From positions 186,001 through 250,000 of the forward strand of contig JAFFJZ010000014.1 in the NCBI GenBank assembly GCA_018340375.1: a DNA stretch of 64,000 bases, in the 5' to 3' direction. The translations under genes were made by a program, and so were the position numbers. Under the pieces are notes generated by a model that was not told where the DNA came from, did not search any database, and saw nothing but the letters and a program-made list of their open reading frames with translations. Shown piece after piece: positions 22,413 to 34,350 of the stretch (positions are counted from its first letter, which is position 1; every line of letters begins with the position of its first letter). This DNA comes from Gonatopus flavifemur (Eukaryota > Arthropoda > Insecta > Hymenoptera > Dryinidae).

Positions 22413-23175
22413 TCTTGATTTTGGTGAAAATCCGCATTTGAATTGAGTATATCGAATATATTCCGGGCTAATACATACACATTCGACGTTCCGGACAGCT
22501 TCTGCCCTTCATCGGAGATATTAAATGAATATCGTAGCACAGAGAAATCTCTCCTGCGTGGACCCGTGTTCCCTTGTTCCGGACAGGGTGAATTAATTAT
22601 TGGAGTGGGGACTCGATATTTGAGAAAGAAATTTGGTAAAAATCCGTATTTGAATCGAGTATATCGAATGTGTTTCAGGCTAATAAATACACATCCAACG
22701 TCTTGGACAGCTTCTGCCCCTCACCAGGAGTATCATATGAATATCGTAGAACGGACGAATCCCCTCTGCGTGAACCCGTGTTCCCTCACTCCGGACAGGG
22801 GATTCCTCCGTTCTACGACATTTATATAATTTTTCTGATGAAGGGCAGAAGCTGTCCAAAACGTTGGATGCGTATGTATTAGCCTAAAACACATTCGATA
22901 TACTCGATTCAAATACGGATTTTTAACAAATTTTTTTCTCAAATATCGAGTACCTACTCCAATAATCAATTCACCCTGTCCGGAGCACGAGAACACGGGT
23001 TCACGCAGAGGGGATTCCTCTGTTCTACGATATTTATGTAATATCCCTAATGAAGGGCGGGAGCTGTACGGAACATCGGATGTGCCTGTATCAGCCTGGA
23101 TTACATTCGATATGCTCGATTCAGTATGGATTTTTAACAGAATTTCTTCTTCAATATCGAGTACCTACTTCGATA
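22413..23175. repeat. Two direct plus two inverted ~218-bp units with hammerhead-like core (Penelope-type?)
   Basis: Units start near 22413 and 22631 in one orientation and are mirrored around about 22800, ending near 22958 and 23175. Each unit holds the core best kept at 22835-22865: CTGATGA, then GGGCAG-AAG-CTGTCC (6-bp stem, 3-nt loop), then AAAAC-GTT. Other units read CCGATGA/GGAAC (22484-22514, minus), CTGGTGA/AAGAC (22697-22728, minus) and CTAATGA/GGAAC (23047-23079). CTGATGA, stem II and GAAAC are the conserved parts of a hammerhead ribozyme, which Penelope-like elements carry in their terminal repeats. No Penelope RT or GIY-YIG frame is present. Frames across this region are chance. 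Confidence 0.6.
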
Positions 23176-23833
23176 AAGGAGATCTTCAATTCAGATCATG
23201 TCTTGACTGAATGTAAGACGCAGCCAAGAATAGCGTATTCTCAATGTGAAGTCAGCCCGAAAAACAATCACTGACACAATGGAAGAAACTGAATTTCAGT
23301 CAGTTTCAAAATCAAAGCACACTCGATTAGAGCCGCACTCTCCACTGTATAGTGGTTCCATATAAGTTTAAACCTGATTCCCACAAAAGGATGGGTTGGG
23401 TGGGGAAAAATGTTATAAAACATCCTGATTTTGCGATCGCGCATACCTCCGCTTCTCATTATCCGATTGCGATGAAACTTATATACATTGTACTTATGAT
23501 TCGATAGTGGTGCCAGATGAGTTTCCTCCCAATCGGTTGAAAACTATGGAGAATTCCTTTAACGATCCGCATCATTTGACAATATTTTGGAAGCATGCCT
23601 TTCCTATGTCCGTATCATCCGGATGCCTGTGGAACTTTGAGTATACAGTGAGCGTTGGATTTTCTCCCATCTGATCCCTCTTTTCAATTCTTCTCCTTCT
23701 CATTGATTGGAGAGAGAGAGAAAGAGGGGGAGAGAATTCACTCCATTTAGTAATATTTCTCTGAATCTCAGAGATTGTCATTTGGATAGGTGCGGATGGA
23801 TATTTTCATAACATGAATAAATATTGTTAGAGA
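23176..23833. other. No gene recognised
   Basis: AT-rich, with a GA-rich tract near 23708-23735. No domain or element end. Confidence 0.5.
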
Positions 23834-25741
23834 TAGAGCCTGAGAAACCATGGATAACAGGAGAAATTCTCCATTCGATTGATAAAAAGAGGAAATACTA
23901 GAATAAGAATAGTGAACGAGACCGGCAGACGTACAAGGCACTGGGGAATAAAATAATCAGAGAATCAAGGAAAGCAAAAGAACAATGGTTGGGGGGGAAA
24001 TGTTAAGATATAGAAGTGACATTACATTCAGGGAAAATTGATAAAGGATATAGGATGGTTGAGGGATTTTTTGGACAAATGAAATCTAGAAGCAATAGGA
24101 TTAAAAATTCTCTAGGGAGACAATTGATAAGAACGGAGGAGAAAATAGAACAATGGATTATACGTCCGGAAGATCTATATAAAGGGAGCGATGATATAGG
24201 GTTTTTAGAGCGGGAGAAAGATATCGATGGAGAAGAATTGGGAGATTCAATTTTGAGATCAGAATCCGACAGGGCTTCAGAAGAATTGAAGAATAATAAA
24301 GCACCAGGAATAGGTGGCATGAATGTGGACCTTATTGAAGCCTCCAGTCAGAGAACTCGTGACGCACTGTTCGATTTGGTCAGAGATATGTACGAAATAG
24401 GCGAAGTACCGAAAGATTTCCAGAAGAATGGAATTGTCGCCATTCCAAACAAACAAGGAGCAGGCGAATGCGAGAACTACAGAACGATTAGTTGAACTCC
24501 ACATGCCTTGAAAATACTGACAAAAATCATATACAGGAGAATAGAGAATGAAATAGAGAGGGGATTGGCAGAAGATCAGTTCGGTTTCAGGGAAAAAAGG
24601 AGAACGCGGCAAGCAATATCAGCACTGAGAACAGTAGTAGGGAAAGTCTTGAGTAAAAAAAGTCTGTGTATATAGGTTTCGTAGATCAACAAAAAGCATT
24701 CGATAATGTTGATTGGGAGAAGATGTTCACGATCTTTAAGAAGGTAGGAATCAATTCCAGGGATAGGAGAATAATATATGAATTATATAAGAATCAAACC
24801 GCAATAATAGAAATAGAAGGTCAGGAAGGAGAGGCACAAATGAGAAGAGGGGTGAGACAAGGATGCTCACTATCGCCACTGATTTCCAATTCGTATATAG
24901 AAGAAGCAATGAACGAAGTGAAGGAGCAAGTGCCATTGGAATTACAGATTCAAGGTGAAAATGTAAGCATGTTGAGATTTGCCGATGACATAGCTATATT
25001 AGCTACGAGTGGTGCTGAGTTAGAAAATACTCTCAATACTATGAGAAAAATATTACTGGACAAATATTGTGTGAATATGAATAACGACAAAGCAAAATTC
25101 ATGATTTGTACAACAGCGAAAACATCAAGAAGAACGAGAATCAAGATATATGCAGGGACAATTCAGCAAGTCAAGGAATTTGAATATCTAGAAAGCATAA
25201 TTACAGAAAACGGTGAAAGCGAAAGAGATATAACAGTGAGAATAGCACAAGGGAAACAGGCTTCCCACCATAAGGAACAGTTACTGTGTTCAAAGAATAT
25301 TAGCTTAGCAGTAAGTAAGAAATTCTTGAAGAGTCACGTTTGCATTATATGGTTGCGAAACTTGGACAATTGGAAAAACGGACCGACGAAGACTTGAAGC
25401 TTTTGAAATGTGGTGTTATAGAAAGATGCTCAGAATGAAGTGAATAGAGGAAGTAAGGAATGAAAAAGTACCTGAGGGGGTAAATGAAAGAAGAACTCTT
25501 TCGGGACAGGTCGTGAAAAGAAGGAGTAATCTGACAGGACACACATTAAGGCATGATAGCCTATTGAAAACAATATTTGGAGGAAAAATGAATGGTAAAA
25601 CTCGAAGAGATAGACCCAGATTGAGTTATATGAAGCAAATTATACAAGATAAGGGCTGTCGTAGATATGCAGAGGTTGAACGGTTAGCGGATATAGACAG
25701 GGTTGGAGGATTTCATCAAACCAGTCATAAGACTGATTACT
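23834..25741 (+). pseudogene. RTE-like LINE copy 2, ORF2 with several lesions
   Basis: Same family as 8586-10848, but truncated further 3' (starts at EPEKPWITGEI near 23840). Readable blocks are KNNKAPGIGGM near 24295, the KDFQKNGIVAIP block near 24412, QFGFREKRRTRQA near 24578, DQQKAFDNVDWEKMF near 24690, RRGVRQGCSLSPLIS near 24850, MLRFADDIAILATS near 24970 (intact FADD), GHTLRHDSLL near 25538 and a DRPRLSYMKQI block near 25615. Lesions include a stop after YRTIS near 24493, a frameshift near 24655 and a short deletion near 25340 that removes the WSTALYGC segment. The stop-codon hairpin CAGTC-ATAA-GACTG is at 25722-25735. Confidence 0.85.
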
Positions 25742-25742
25742 C

Positions 25743-25743
25743 T

Positions 25744-25785
<42 letters not shown>

Positions 25786-25803
25786 GGGATGATGATGATG
25801 ATG
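25743..25803. repeat. (ATG)n tail of RTE-like copy 2
   Basis: About 20 ATG/GAT triplets with one GGG interruption directly follow the 3' end of copy 2. It reads as poly-Met in one frame, which is not meaningful coding. Confidence 0.9.
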
Positions 25804-25829
25804 AATGAATATTCTGTTGATTCGGGACT

Positions 25830-27560
25830 TCCGGGTGATGAGTGTATGGGCGAGGTTGATAGGGATAGGTGTGCGAGAGAAGGAGAATTCAGTGAGGAAG
25901 TAAGGATGGGAGAAAAGTGTAGTGGTGTGGAGGTGAAAGCTAGGGCGTCAGTGTAAGTGTTCCAGTGGAGTAGAGGTGGTGAGGTGGGAGAGTGAAGGAG
26001 GGAAAGTGAAAAGTTAGGTGGTGCGACAAGTGGTGAGAAAGGGGTGGAGGGGACGGGAAAAAGTAAGACGATAGGAGAGGGAAATCGGTGGCGCAGTATA
26101 GGATTGGGAGCTGAAGTAGGTAGAGCAGTATAGTAGTCAAAGAGAACGGCGTAGAGGATGAGGTAGTGAGAAAAGCAGAGATTAAGTTAGGAGCGGAATC
26201 GGGTGGAGAGATAGCGAGTAGTGGCAGTCGGTATCGAAGGTAAGAAAAGAAGGAGGGAAGGTAGAGAACGAGAATATGGAGGAAGTAGAGGAGGTGAAGT
26301 TATAGTCAGATGGCAAGACAGTGAAGAAGATAGAGATAAGGCCAGGTGGGGAAGGAGTAGACGAGGTTAGGCTGGGGTCAGACGAAGGGGGAGGAGAAGA
26401 GATAGAGCTGGGGTCTGGCGGTTGAGAAGGAGAAGGAGGAAAGATAGGGCTAGATGAACAGAAGAAGGAGACAGAGGAGGGGCAGGGGCAGGGAGGGAAG
26501 AAAATGGGTAGAGCACGGCCGAATAACGTGATGAGATTGGGGAGAGAGAGGAGTGGGAGCTTGGGGAACGGAGAAGGCCTCAGGGATCTTCTGAAGGGGA
26601 AGAGGGAGGGGGAGGAAGAGTTACTAGGGGGTGAGAGTAGGGTGGAGAGACCGCCGGAGGAGAAGATCTCAAGAGAGACAGATGGGATGTAGGAATTGAT
26701 GAATATAATGGAAGAATCGAGAAGAGACGTGGAAGGATTAGAAGGGCAAATGGAGGAGGGTATGGAAGGGATAAGGGAAGAGTGAGAGGAGATAAGAGAG
26801 AGGCAGGATAAGGCAGAAGAGGTATGGGAGGCGGAGAGAGAAGAGTCAAAAGCAAGGATGAGCAGAGTGGAAGAGCAGGGACAGGAATGTAGGTAAGGGA
26901 AAAGGTTGTTGGGAGATTCGGAGATGAAGGTGGAGGAATCAAGAAAAAGGTCGGGGGAAGGAGAGAGAAATGGGGGGGACATGCAAAGTTCCATAGGAGG
27001 AGTGGGAGAACCAAGATCAATGGAGTTGGAAAAAAGGTTGGAGAAAGTTGAAGGTAGAGAGAGGTGGAGAGAGAAGGTAGGTGGAGAGGAGTATGATGGA
27101 GGAAAAGGGAGAGAGCTCAGTCACTCGGAAGTTGGGATTGAGTTGGATAGGAGAATGAGGGAGATGGAGAGGAAAATGGAATTAAGGGAGAGGGAAGAGA
27201 GGAGGGAAAATGTCATAGTGGAAGGTTTGGAGGGAAAGAAGAGCGCAGGAGAGGAGGTGAAAGGGTTAATGTGGAGGGTGGGGGTGGAGGTGCGAGTGGA
27301 GGGGATAAGGGATTTAGAACTAGGGGGAAAGAATAGGAGAAGAATGGTGATCATTCAATTCAGGACTGTGGAGGAAAAAGAGAGGTTATTGGAAAGGAAG
27401 GGGTACTGGGGGGTAGAGATGAGGAAATCGAGGAGGATCACACATGGAAGGAAAGGAAGATGGCAGAAGGAATGAGGGAAATGAGGTTCAAACTGGGGAG
27501 GCAGTGGAAAAGAGTGTGGGTCAGTTATGGGGGAATATGGACAGATGGCGGATGGTGGTA
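25830..27560 (+). pseudogene. LINE ORF1 (charged coiled-coil protein), decayed
   Basis: The clearest stretch is 26906-27475. ELDRRMREMERKMELRERE is a highly charged coiled coil, and RRENVIVEGLEGKK then starts a globular domain of the type found in LINE ORF1 proteins, continuing with GKNRRRMVIIQFRTVEEKER. Upstream, 25830-26900 has the same purine bias but is broken into short frames by stops. Such ORF1 proteins bind RNA and multimerise. The family assignment rests on recollection of hymenopteran LINE ORF1s. Confidence 0.6.
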
Positions 27561-27734
27561 ATAGTATGAAGGAGAGGAGAAGTTAAGAAGTAGAGGAGAG
27601 TATTTCAGGGCAATGGACAATATTGAGAATAGGAGGAAGTGGAGTGATTTTCAGGAAAGACAGGGGTAAGGAGAGGAGGCTGGAGAACAGAGGTAAGGAA
27701 GAAGGGAAGTGTAGAAGACGTAGGGAAAGGGATG

Positions 27735-30700
27735 ATGAAAATAGGGTTCTGGAATGTAGCAGGGGTAAGTGAGGAGGAGGAGGACTTTTGGAATGTGATA
27801 GAAGGATGGGGTATAATAGGATTGACGGAGACATGACTAGAGGAGGAAAGGTGAGGGGAGATGAAGAAGAAGTTACCGACAGGATATGATTGAAGGGTAG
27901 ATAAATAGATAGATAGATGAGTTTATTATCATGCCCTAGGGAAACCTATGTGGCAAATACAGTTTAGTATTCCACAGCGGTTCTAAATAACTAGCAACAA
28001 TAAAAAGAAATCATAAAACTAATTAGAAGCTAATAAATTCACTTTACATGCTCTCTAGATCTAAATAATTCATTTCATTTGATACTAGCATCCATAATTC
28101 AAACATAAAATCATCATTCGAGTCATTGACCCAATCATGAGTATCTACTCATGAGAAGATGATGTAGCTCTCTTTTGAAGGAAGCAAGAGTTGGCTGATT
28201 CCGAATGTGGGTTGGGAGTGAGTTCCAAAATCTTGCAGCCGAAATCGTGAATGATTTCCCATACGTTGAGGTACGATGAAGGGGGATAACTGGAGCGTTA
28301 TGATCAGATCTAGTATCGAAGGTTGAGTGTTGATAGGTCAATTTGAAACGATTATAGAGAGATGACGGTAATCGTGTTCTCAACATCTGATATACAGATG
28401 AACCAAGGAAGTATTCACGTCGTTCCTTCAACTTCAACCAACGTAACCTCGGGAAATGGGGAGTTATGTGTTCATCTCGCTTAACATTGGGAATAGAACG
28501 AACGCAAGCATCAAAGGAGCGTTGTAGTTTCAAATTCCTTGTCCTCGTTATATCCGTGAAAACGAGACAGCAATAGTCAAAATGAGGGATAATTAGACTA
28601 GATATCAATTTAGCTCCCATGTTGATTGAGAGAAGGTGGCCATTCAGTCTTGACTGATATAGGGCACGATGAACTTTTCTCCGTAGATCTAACGCATGTT
28701 CACTCCAATTCAACACTGAAGAAAGAGTAACACCCAACGTTCTGATTCGATTGACATGGGGAATCGATACATCCCCGACACAGATTTCAGGTAGGTTGTC
28801 AATTCCGAGCGAATTGATGTACGTAGAAGATCCAAGGATCGTGCAATGTGTTTTGTTGCGATTTCATTTCAAAGAGTTATTATTGCACCACACAACAATG
28901 CGTTTTATTCCGAGATCAATCCACACAATAGTATCACTGAATAAATGGGGAAGACAATGGAAATATATTTGTAAATCATCTGCATATTCACATATTTTAC
29001 AGAACTGTATGGACTCATTGATATCTTCCAAATGGAGAGCGAATAACAGCGGTCCCAACACTGAACCTTAGGGCACACCTGAGTTTACTGGGATCCGGCT
29101 AGTGATCCCTGCCGGGGTTTCAACCGCTCGATGCCTTCCAGCTAGATAACTCCAGCACCAGCACAATACAGATCTAGATATCCTGAATTTTGCAAGTTTT
29201 TTAATCAGCAACACATGATCAACAGTGCCAAATGCTTTAAAAAAGTCATAACACACGAGTATCGTTACCATACGCTGATCAACTCCCTTACGAATATCAT
29301 CGATAATATTGATGGGTGCTATTTGTGTAGAATTATGCTCAGCGAAACCAAATTGATAAGAGTCCAGCAACTTATTCTTCCTCAAGTGAGTAAGAAGATA
29401 ATGATGTACAAGTTTCCCTAAGGTTTTACTGCACTCGCATAGTATAGGAATTGAACGAAATTCAGTGCCATTAGCTGGATTCTTCGTTTTCGGTACAGGA
29501 GTAATAAATGAGTATTTCCAGACTTCAAAATGAGTGGATGAGTGATTTATGATATCGAGGAGTGCAGTCGAGATGGAGGGAACACAATAGGGGAGAAATC
29601 TACTAAGGAGTTCACCAGGGCCAAAAATGGAAGATTGTGAGAAACGTAAGTAAGGTCGCAAATCAGCATGTGTGGCGTACAGTTAATAAAATAGTGAATC
29701 ATTTAATGTATGGGAAGCATCAAGCAGACTAGGTCTCTCCGATAGGGCACTATTATAAACCGAAGAAAAATACTGCTGGAGGTCTTCTAGTGAGAACTTG
29801 ATAACTGTGCTAGTGTGAGATTCCCCATCTTTGATCATTTCCGAGTTTCTGAGTCCTCTCCACAACTGCCTCGATCCCTCAGTTCGGGAAAGTCGCATCT
29901 CAAAAAATTCCTTTTCAGATTCCCTCATTGGGGAGATGACTAGGTTCCTGAGTCTGCTGTATTCTAACCGATAATTCTTTGATTTCTTCATTAATCCAAG
30001 GGACATATTTCATATTATCTGATCGGTTTGGAACAACAGGAGCATGCAGAGTAAGTAATTCATGAAGCGAGGAATTAAAATTTTCAACAAGATCATTCAA
30101 ACATTGCACGCTGTTTTGATCCATGGAGACTAATTGTAATTGCGAACGCAGCATCTGACAGTTCAATCCAGTGTATTTTCCACTCTTTGTTCGTGGCACA
30201 TTAGCATTGAAAGACTTCAATGAATATTGAACATATATCAAATCATGACTCGACAAAAACGGAACCTCAACCTGTCCCGTCCTCACAACATTGGATACAT
30301 CATCAACTAAGCACACGTCCAACCACGTAGATGTGGTTTTAGGATGACGCGTGGTCCCATACGGAACGATGCACATATTAATGCTATGTGTCAGTCCCCG
30401 AAGATATGAAGGATCGGAGGAGGGTACAGTGGGCGAGGAAGAGGAATAAGAAAGGAAGGCTATGGGGGGAATGTTGATGAGGATCAGAGATGGGTCAGGA
30501 AGGGAGGGAGGGGAGGAGGGAAGATAGGAGGGAGGAGTGATGGTGAGGGGAATTCAATGTAAGGGGGAATCATGGAGTGTGGTACTGGTGTACTTGGATG
30601 GAAATATGGGGGGGAAAATGGAGATAGTGAGAGAGGCATTGGAGGGAGCAGGGGGTCTGGAGGGGGGGGTTATCATAGGTGAGGATCTGAATGCGAGGAT

Positions 30701-33416
30701 GGGGTGCAGTGAAGGGGTAGGGTGCGAGGGTGTGGAGGAGAAGGTGGAGGTGAGGAGATCGAAGGATAGGGAGATGAATCAGGCGGGTGCGGAGTTGATT
30801 GAGATCCTGGGAGTGGGAGGGTGGGGGGTAATGGATGGGGTGGTAGAAGGGGACAAGGAGGGGGAATATACATATATAGGGAAGAGAGGGCAGTCGGTGA
30901 TAGATTATGTGATAGGAGATATTGAGGGCTGGGAGGAGGTTAAAAAAATGGAGGTAGGAGCAAGAGGAGAATCAGATCACTTCCCTCTGATAGTAGAACT
31001 GAAGGGGGGTGGAAGGGAGTGGAGGAGGAACAATAGATTGGTCGGAGGAGGGGATGAAGGAATTTCAAAGGAATATAGATGGCTGGGTGGGGACAAGATT
31101 GGAGGGGGAGGAGTTCAAAAGTGATTTGGAGGGGAGAATCAGGGTGCCGATGAGGAAGAAGGAGGTGAGGATAGAGGGCCAGAGGAGAATGAATCGTTGG
31201 TGGGATCAGGAGTGCAGGGAAAAATGGAGGGAAGTGGCGAGAGCGATAAGGGAATGAGGGAAAGGGAAGATGGGGGGAGAGGAGGTAAAAGCGAGAAGGA
31301 AGGAATATGGGGAGACTTGCGAGAAGAAGAAGGAAGAGGAAAGGGAAAGGGCTTGCGAAGAAATTGGGAAAGTGAAGAGAGAAGCGCAGGTGTGGGATAT
31401 GATGAGGAGGGAAAGAGGAGACAGAAAGGAAGTAGAAGAGGAAATAGGGCTAAGGCGATGGAAAGAGTATTTCATGAGGCTGTTAGGAGGGGTAGAGGGG
31501 AGGGTGAGGGACGGAGAAGCAGAGTTATCAGGAGTGGAAGATGAGGAAATGGAGATAGAATTAGAAGAGGTGGAAGAGGCAATAGGGAGGCTCAAAAAGG
31601 GGAAGGCTCATGGGGGAGATGGTACACCAGGTGGGGCTTGAATATATGGGGGTGAGGAAGTGACAAAGGCAATATGGGAGATTTTGAAAGAAGTATGGAA
31701 TGGGGGAAAATTCCGGAGGAATGTAGAGAGATTTCGATAGCGCCCATTGTGGAGAAGGGAGAGGGCAGAAGGGTGGGAGGATATGGAGGGGTAGCTCTGA
31801 CCACAGCGCTATACAAGGTATACATTATGGTCGCGGCAAAGAGGCTGGAGAGGGAGTCAGAAGAAAAGAAGATAATACCGGGGAACCAGACAGGGTTTGG
31901 GGAAGGGGTAGGTACGGTGGATAACATCTACGCGGCGGATTATATAATAGGGAGAACAATTAGGAAGGGAAAAGAAAGGATAGCGGCGATATTTGTGGAT
32001 TTGAGGGCGGCTTTCGACATGGTAGATAGGGGAGTGTTATGGGGAGATGTGAGGAAGAGAGGGGTAACGGAAGGGCTGATGGGAAGGATTAGGAGGCTAT
32101 ATGATGAAACAAAAGGGAGGGTAGGAGTAAGAGGGTAGCTGACGGAGGCGTTTTTGACGGCAAGGGGGATAAGACAAGGATGCACTTTGAGCCTGATGCT
32201 GTTCAACTTGTTGACGGCGGATCTCGAAGGGGAATTAGCAAGAAGTGGGAGAGGATGAGGAATTGAAATAGGAGAAAAGTGGATATGGAGTTCGGCTTAC
32301 GCTGACGACATAGTTGTCATATCGAGGGTGGAGGAGATGCAGGAGGTGATTGGGGTATTGAGGAGATATTTCAGGAACAAGGGGTTGGAGGTCAACATTG
32401 GGAAAACTAAGGTAATGAGGTTTAGGAGGGGGGAGGAAAAACAGAAAGAGGTCATGTGGAAGTGGGGGAAGGAAGAGCTAGAGGAGGTTAAAGAATGGGA
32501 GTATCTGGGGTATGTTATACAGAGCAATGGAAAACAGGAAGCAATGGTGGGAGAAAGGATGAGGAAGGGTATGGTGGTAATGAGGACAGTATGGGGGTTA
32601 GGGGAGAGGAGGTTAGGAGTGGACTGGAGGAGGAGATTGTGGATACGGGACAGATTGATGGGGATTGTAGTAGAGTATGGGGTGGAGATTTCGGGATGGG
32701 AAGAAAGAAAGGGGATGGAGGGGTTACAGGAAAAATATTTGAGATGGACTTTGGGTTCAGATTGGAGGACGCCTGGGTAGATGGTGAGGGAGGAATGTGA
32801 GAGGGATAAGTTGACAATAGGTTTCAGGAGGAGGGCCTGTAGATACGAAGAGCAACTGGAAGGAGGAGGGGCGGGGGGGAGTGGCAATGAGGTGCTGGAG
32901 GGAAATGAAGGAGGGTAGAGTGGGGGGGATGTCGGTGGAAGGAGGGAGGGAATCGCATGAGGTTTTGGGGGGGGCAAGGAGTGAAATGGGAGATAGGAGG
33001 GAGAGTAGGATGGGCGAAGATGATGGAGGAAGATAGGAGAATCCAAATAGAGGAGAAGAGGTTGAGGATAAGGGGATCAAGGTACAACCCGTGGTATAGG
33101 GAAGTGGGGGTAGCGGGCATTCCGAAGTATCTGAGAGAGTAAAGGGGTAAAACGGGCTAGGAGGATTGCGAGATTTGGGTTAGGGAATGAAATGAGAGGG
33201 CGGATAGATTGGGGGGAGGAAGATGAGCGGATGTGTAGGGTATGTGGAGGAGAGATAGAGGAGTGGGAACATGTGCTGGAGAGGTGCACAGAAAGTGGTC
33301 AGGTGGGGTTAGGTGAGAGGATAAGGGAAATATTGGTAGGGGATGTGACGGGGGAGGGGTGGATGAGGGAATTGGAGGGGAGAAGGAGGAGGGCAGGGAA
33401 GGGAGGGGGTCGATGA
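27735..33416 (+). pseudogene. LINE ORF2 (endonuclease, RT, CCHC), multiply broken and interrupted
   Basis: The endonuclease starts MKIGFWNVAGVSEEEEDFW near 27735 and includes GLTET at about 27820. It is cut near 27898 by the CR1-like copy and resumes after 30405. Then come GVIIGEDLNARMG near 30668 and VGARGESDHFPLIVEL near 30955 (endonuclease end). RT motifs follow: KKGKAHGGDGTPGG near 31598, FVDLRAAFDMVDRGVLW near 31995, RGIRQGCTLSLMLFNLL near 32163 and SAYADDIVVIS near 32295 (catalytic YADD). Next are EWEYLGYVIQSNGKQEA near 32495 and CRVCGGEIEEWEHVLERC near 33235, a CCHC finger. In-frame stops occur at 31255, 31639, 32136 and 32778, among others, with frameshifts near 31190, 31705 and in the endonuclease. 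It is a dead copy. Confidence 0.75.
27899..30405 (-). pseudogene. CR1-like LINE copy 2 (ORF2), 5' truncated
   Basis: The copy reads right to left and begins within the endonuclease (CIVPYGTTRHPKTTSTWLD near 30370, FLSSHDLIYVQYS near 30245). RT landmarks are SYQFGFAEHNSTQ near 29360, CYDFFKAFGTVDH near 29250, SVLGPLLFALHLEDIN near 29060 and KICEYADDLQIYF near 28990 (catalytic YADD). The C-terminal region has HFDYCCLVFTDI near 28590 and YGKSFTISAARFWNSLPTH near 28260. From 30006 to 28135 a single frame is kept with stops at 29683, 29068, 28864 and just upstream of 28737; a frameshift lies near 29960. Unlike copy 1 it keeps the early RT motifs. The 3' hairpin TAGG-GAAA-CCTA (27937-27948) and a (TATC)n tail at 27899-27921 end the element. 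It sits in the endonuclease of the purine-rich LINE. Confidence 0.85.
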
Positions 33417-33625
33417 AGGGGGGATGGGACGGAGGGTAAGAATGCTGGATTGGATGAATAAATAGCCATCTCTCTGTCTCTCACGCTTGTATGTTTGAAT
33501 GTGAGGTAGAAGTGAGATGAGAGTCATAGGTTAAGATAGATGTAAGTAGAATAAGTAAGGGAATTGTGAGGGAGGGTGGCGCTCACAAGGATTGTGAGTG
33601 GGCACCGACGAAAAAGAAATGAAAC

Positions 33626-34125
33626 TAATACAATACGACGTTCTGTTGATTTGAAACAATTCATGATGTTCCAATACGTGTTTCGAAGCACACATCTCTT
33701 TATATCCAAAAAATACTCATTCTCATCAATAAATATCCATCTGTACCTATTCGAACAACGAACTCTCAGAAGATGCTCCTATCTGTGTATTATAGAGATG
33801 CTGACCAACAGAGTTACTTGATAATTGGGATATCGCCGATCAGGAACATCTGACAATACAGGCATTCAAGAATAGAATCGTTTCGGATTGGAGATTTCAC
33901 AATACACATATTTCGGAATACAGATTTATCAGCAACGAGTTATTCTGGAATGCGGTCATTCAAAAACAGAGTTGTGAGGAATCAAACAAATGATGCATAG
34001 AGTTGAATCGCATATGCAGGTGTCTCTTCCTCCTGGTTCTGAAGACTCTGTTTTATAAGCTCATTTCTCCAAATGGACACTGCTTCTACGCGCTCTCAAA
34101 CTTCGGAATACTTATTGCAGAAACT
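33626..34125. other. No gene recognised
   Basis: AT-rich DNA after the LINE 3' end. Nothing coding. Weak internal similarity (ATTCAGGAATAC/TTCGGAATACAG blocks near 33860-33960). Confidence 0.45.
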
Positions 34126-34126
34126 A

Positions 34127-34350
34127 GCAGATGTACAAACGGACAGATATAAAAACAGGCAGATGTAGGAACGTGTGGATGTGGATTCGGCGGATGTAGG
34201 GAAGAGCAGCTCGGCATTCATACAAAAAGATTGGATGTAGAAACAGTAGATGGAGAAACGAGCAGCTCAACACGTATACAAAATGATGGGATGTACGAAC
34301 GGGCCGCCTCACGAATTCATGTAGCAACCAGCACATGTGGAATCGGTGAA
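34127..34350. repeat. Degenerate 16-bp minisatellite
   Basis: About ten units close to CAGATGTAGAAACGGG follow one another. The first five are exactly 16 bp long (starting CAGATGTACAAACGGA near 34130); later ones are interrupted by an AGCTC..CATACAAAA insertion that itself repeats near 34207 and 34262. Confidence 0.7.

Larger units (their letters stand above)
25830..33625 (+). mobile_element. Purine-rich LINE of hymenopteran type, split by a CR1-like copy
   Basis: A G/A-rich plus strand carries a degraded ORF1 (to about 27560), ORF2 (27735 to 33416, interrupted 27899-30405) and a 3' region to about 33625. I recall similar families, with basic/acidic coiled-coil ORF1 and an ORF2 ending in a CCHC motif, from ant and parasitoid-wasp genomes. 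The clade is not certain to me. Boundaries are approximate because no target duplication was clear. Confidence 0.7.

Noticed and set aside
25743..25803. Poly-methionine stretch
   Set aside because: It is the (ATG)n tail of a LINE read as coding.
26182..27020. 270- and 146-codon Ser/Pro/Leu-rich minus-strand frames
   Set aside because: Antisense of a purine-rich LINE. Any frame there is rich in Ser, Pro and Leu and free of stops by composition.
32297..33120. 249-codon minus-strand Pro/Ser-rich frame
   Set aside because: Antisense of the same LINE ORF2, which shows real RT motifs on the plus strand.
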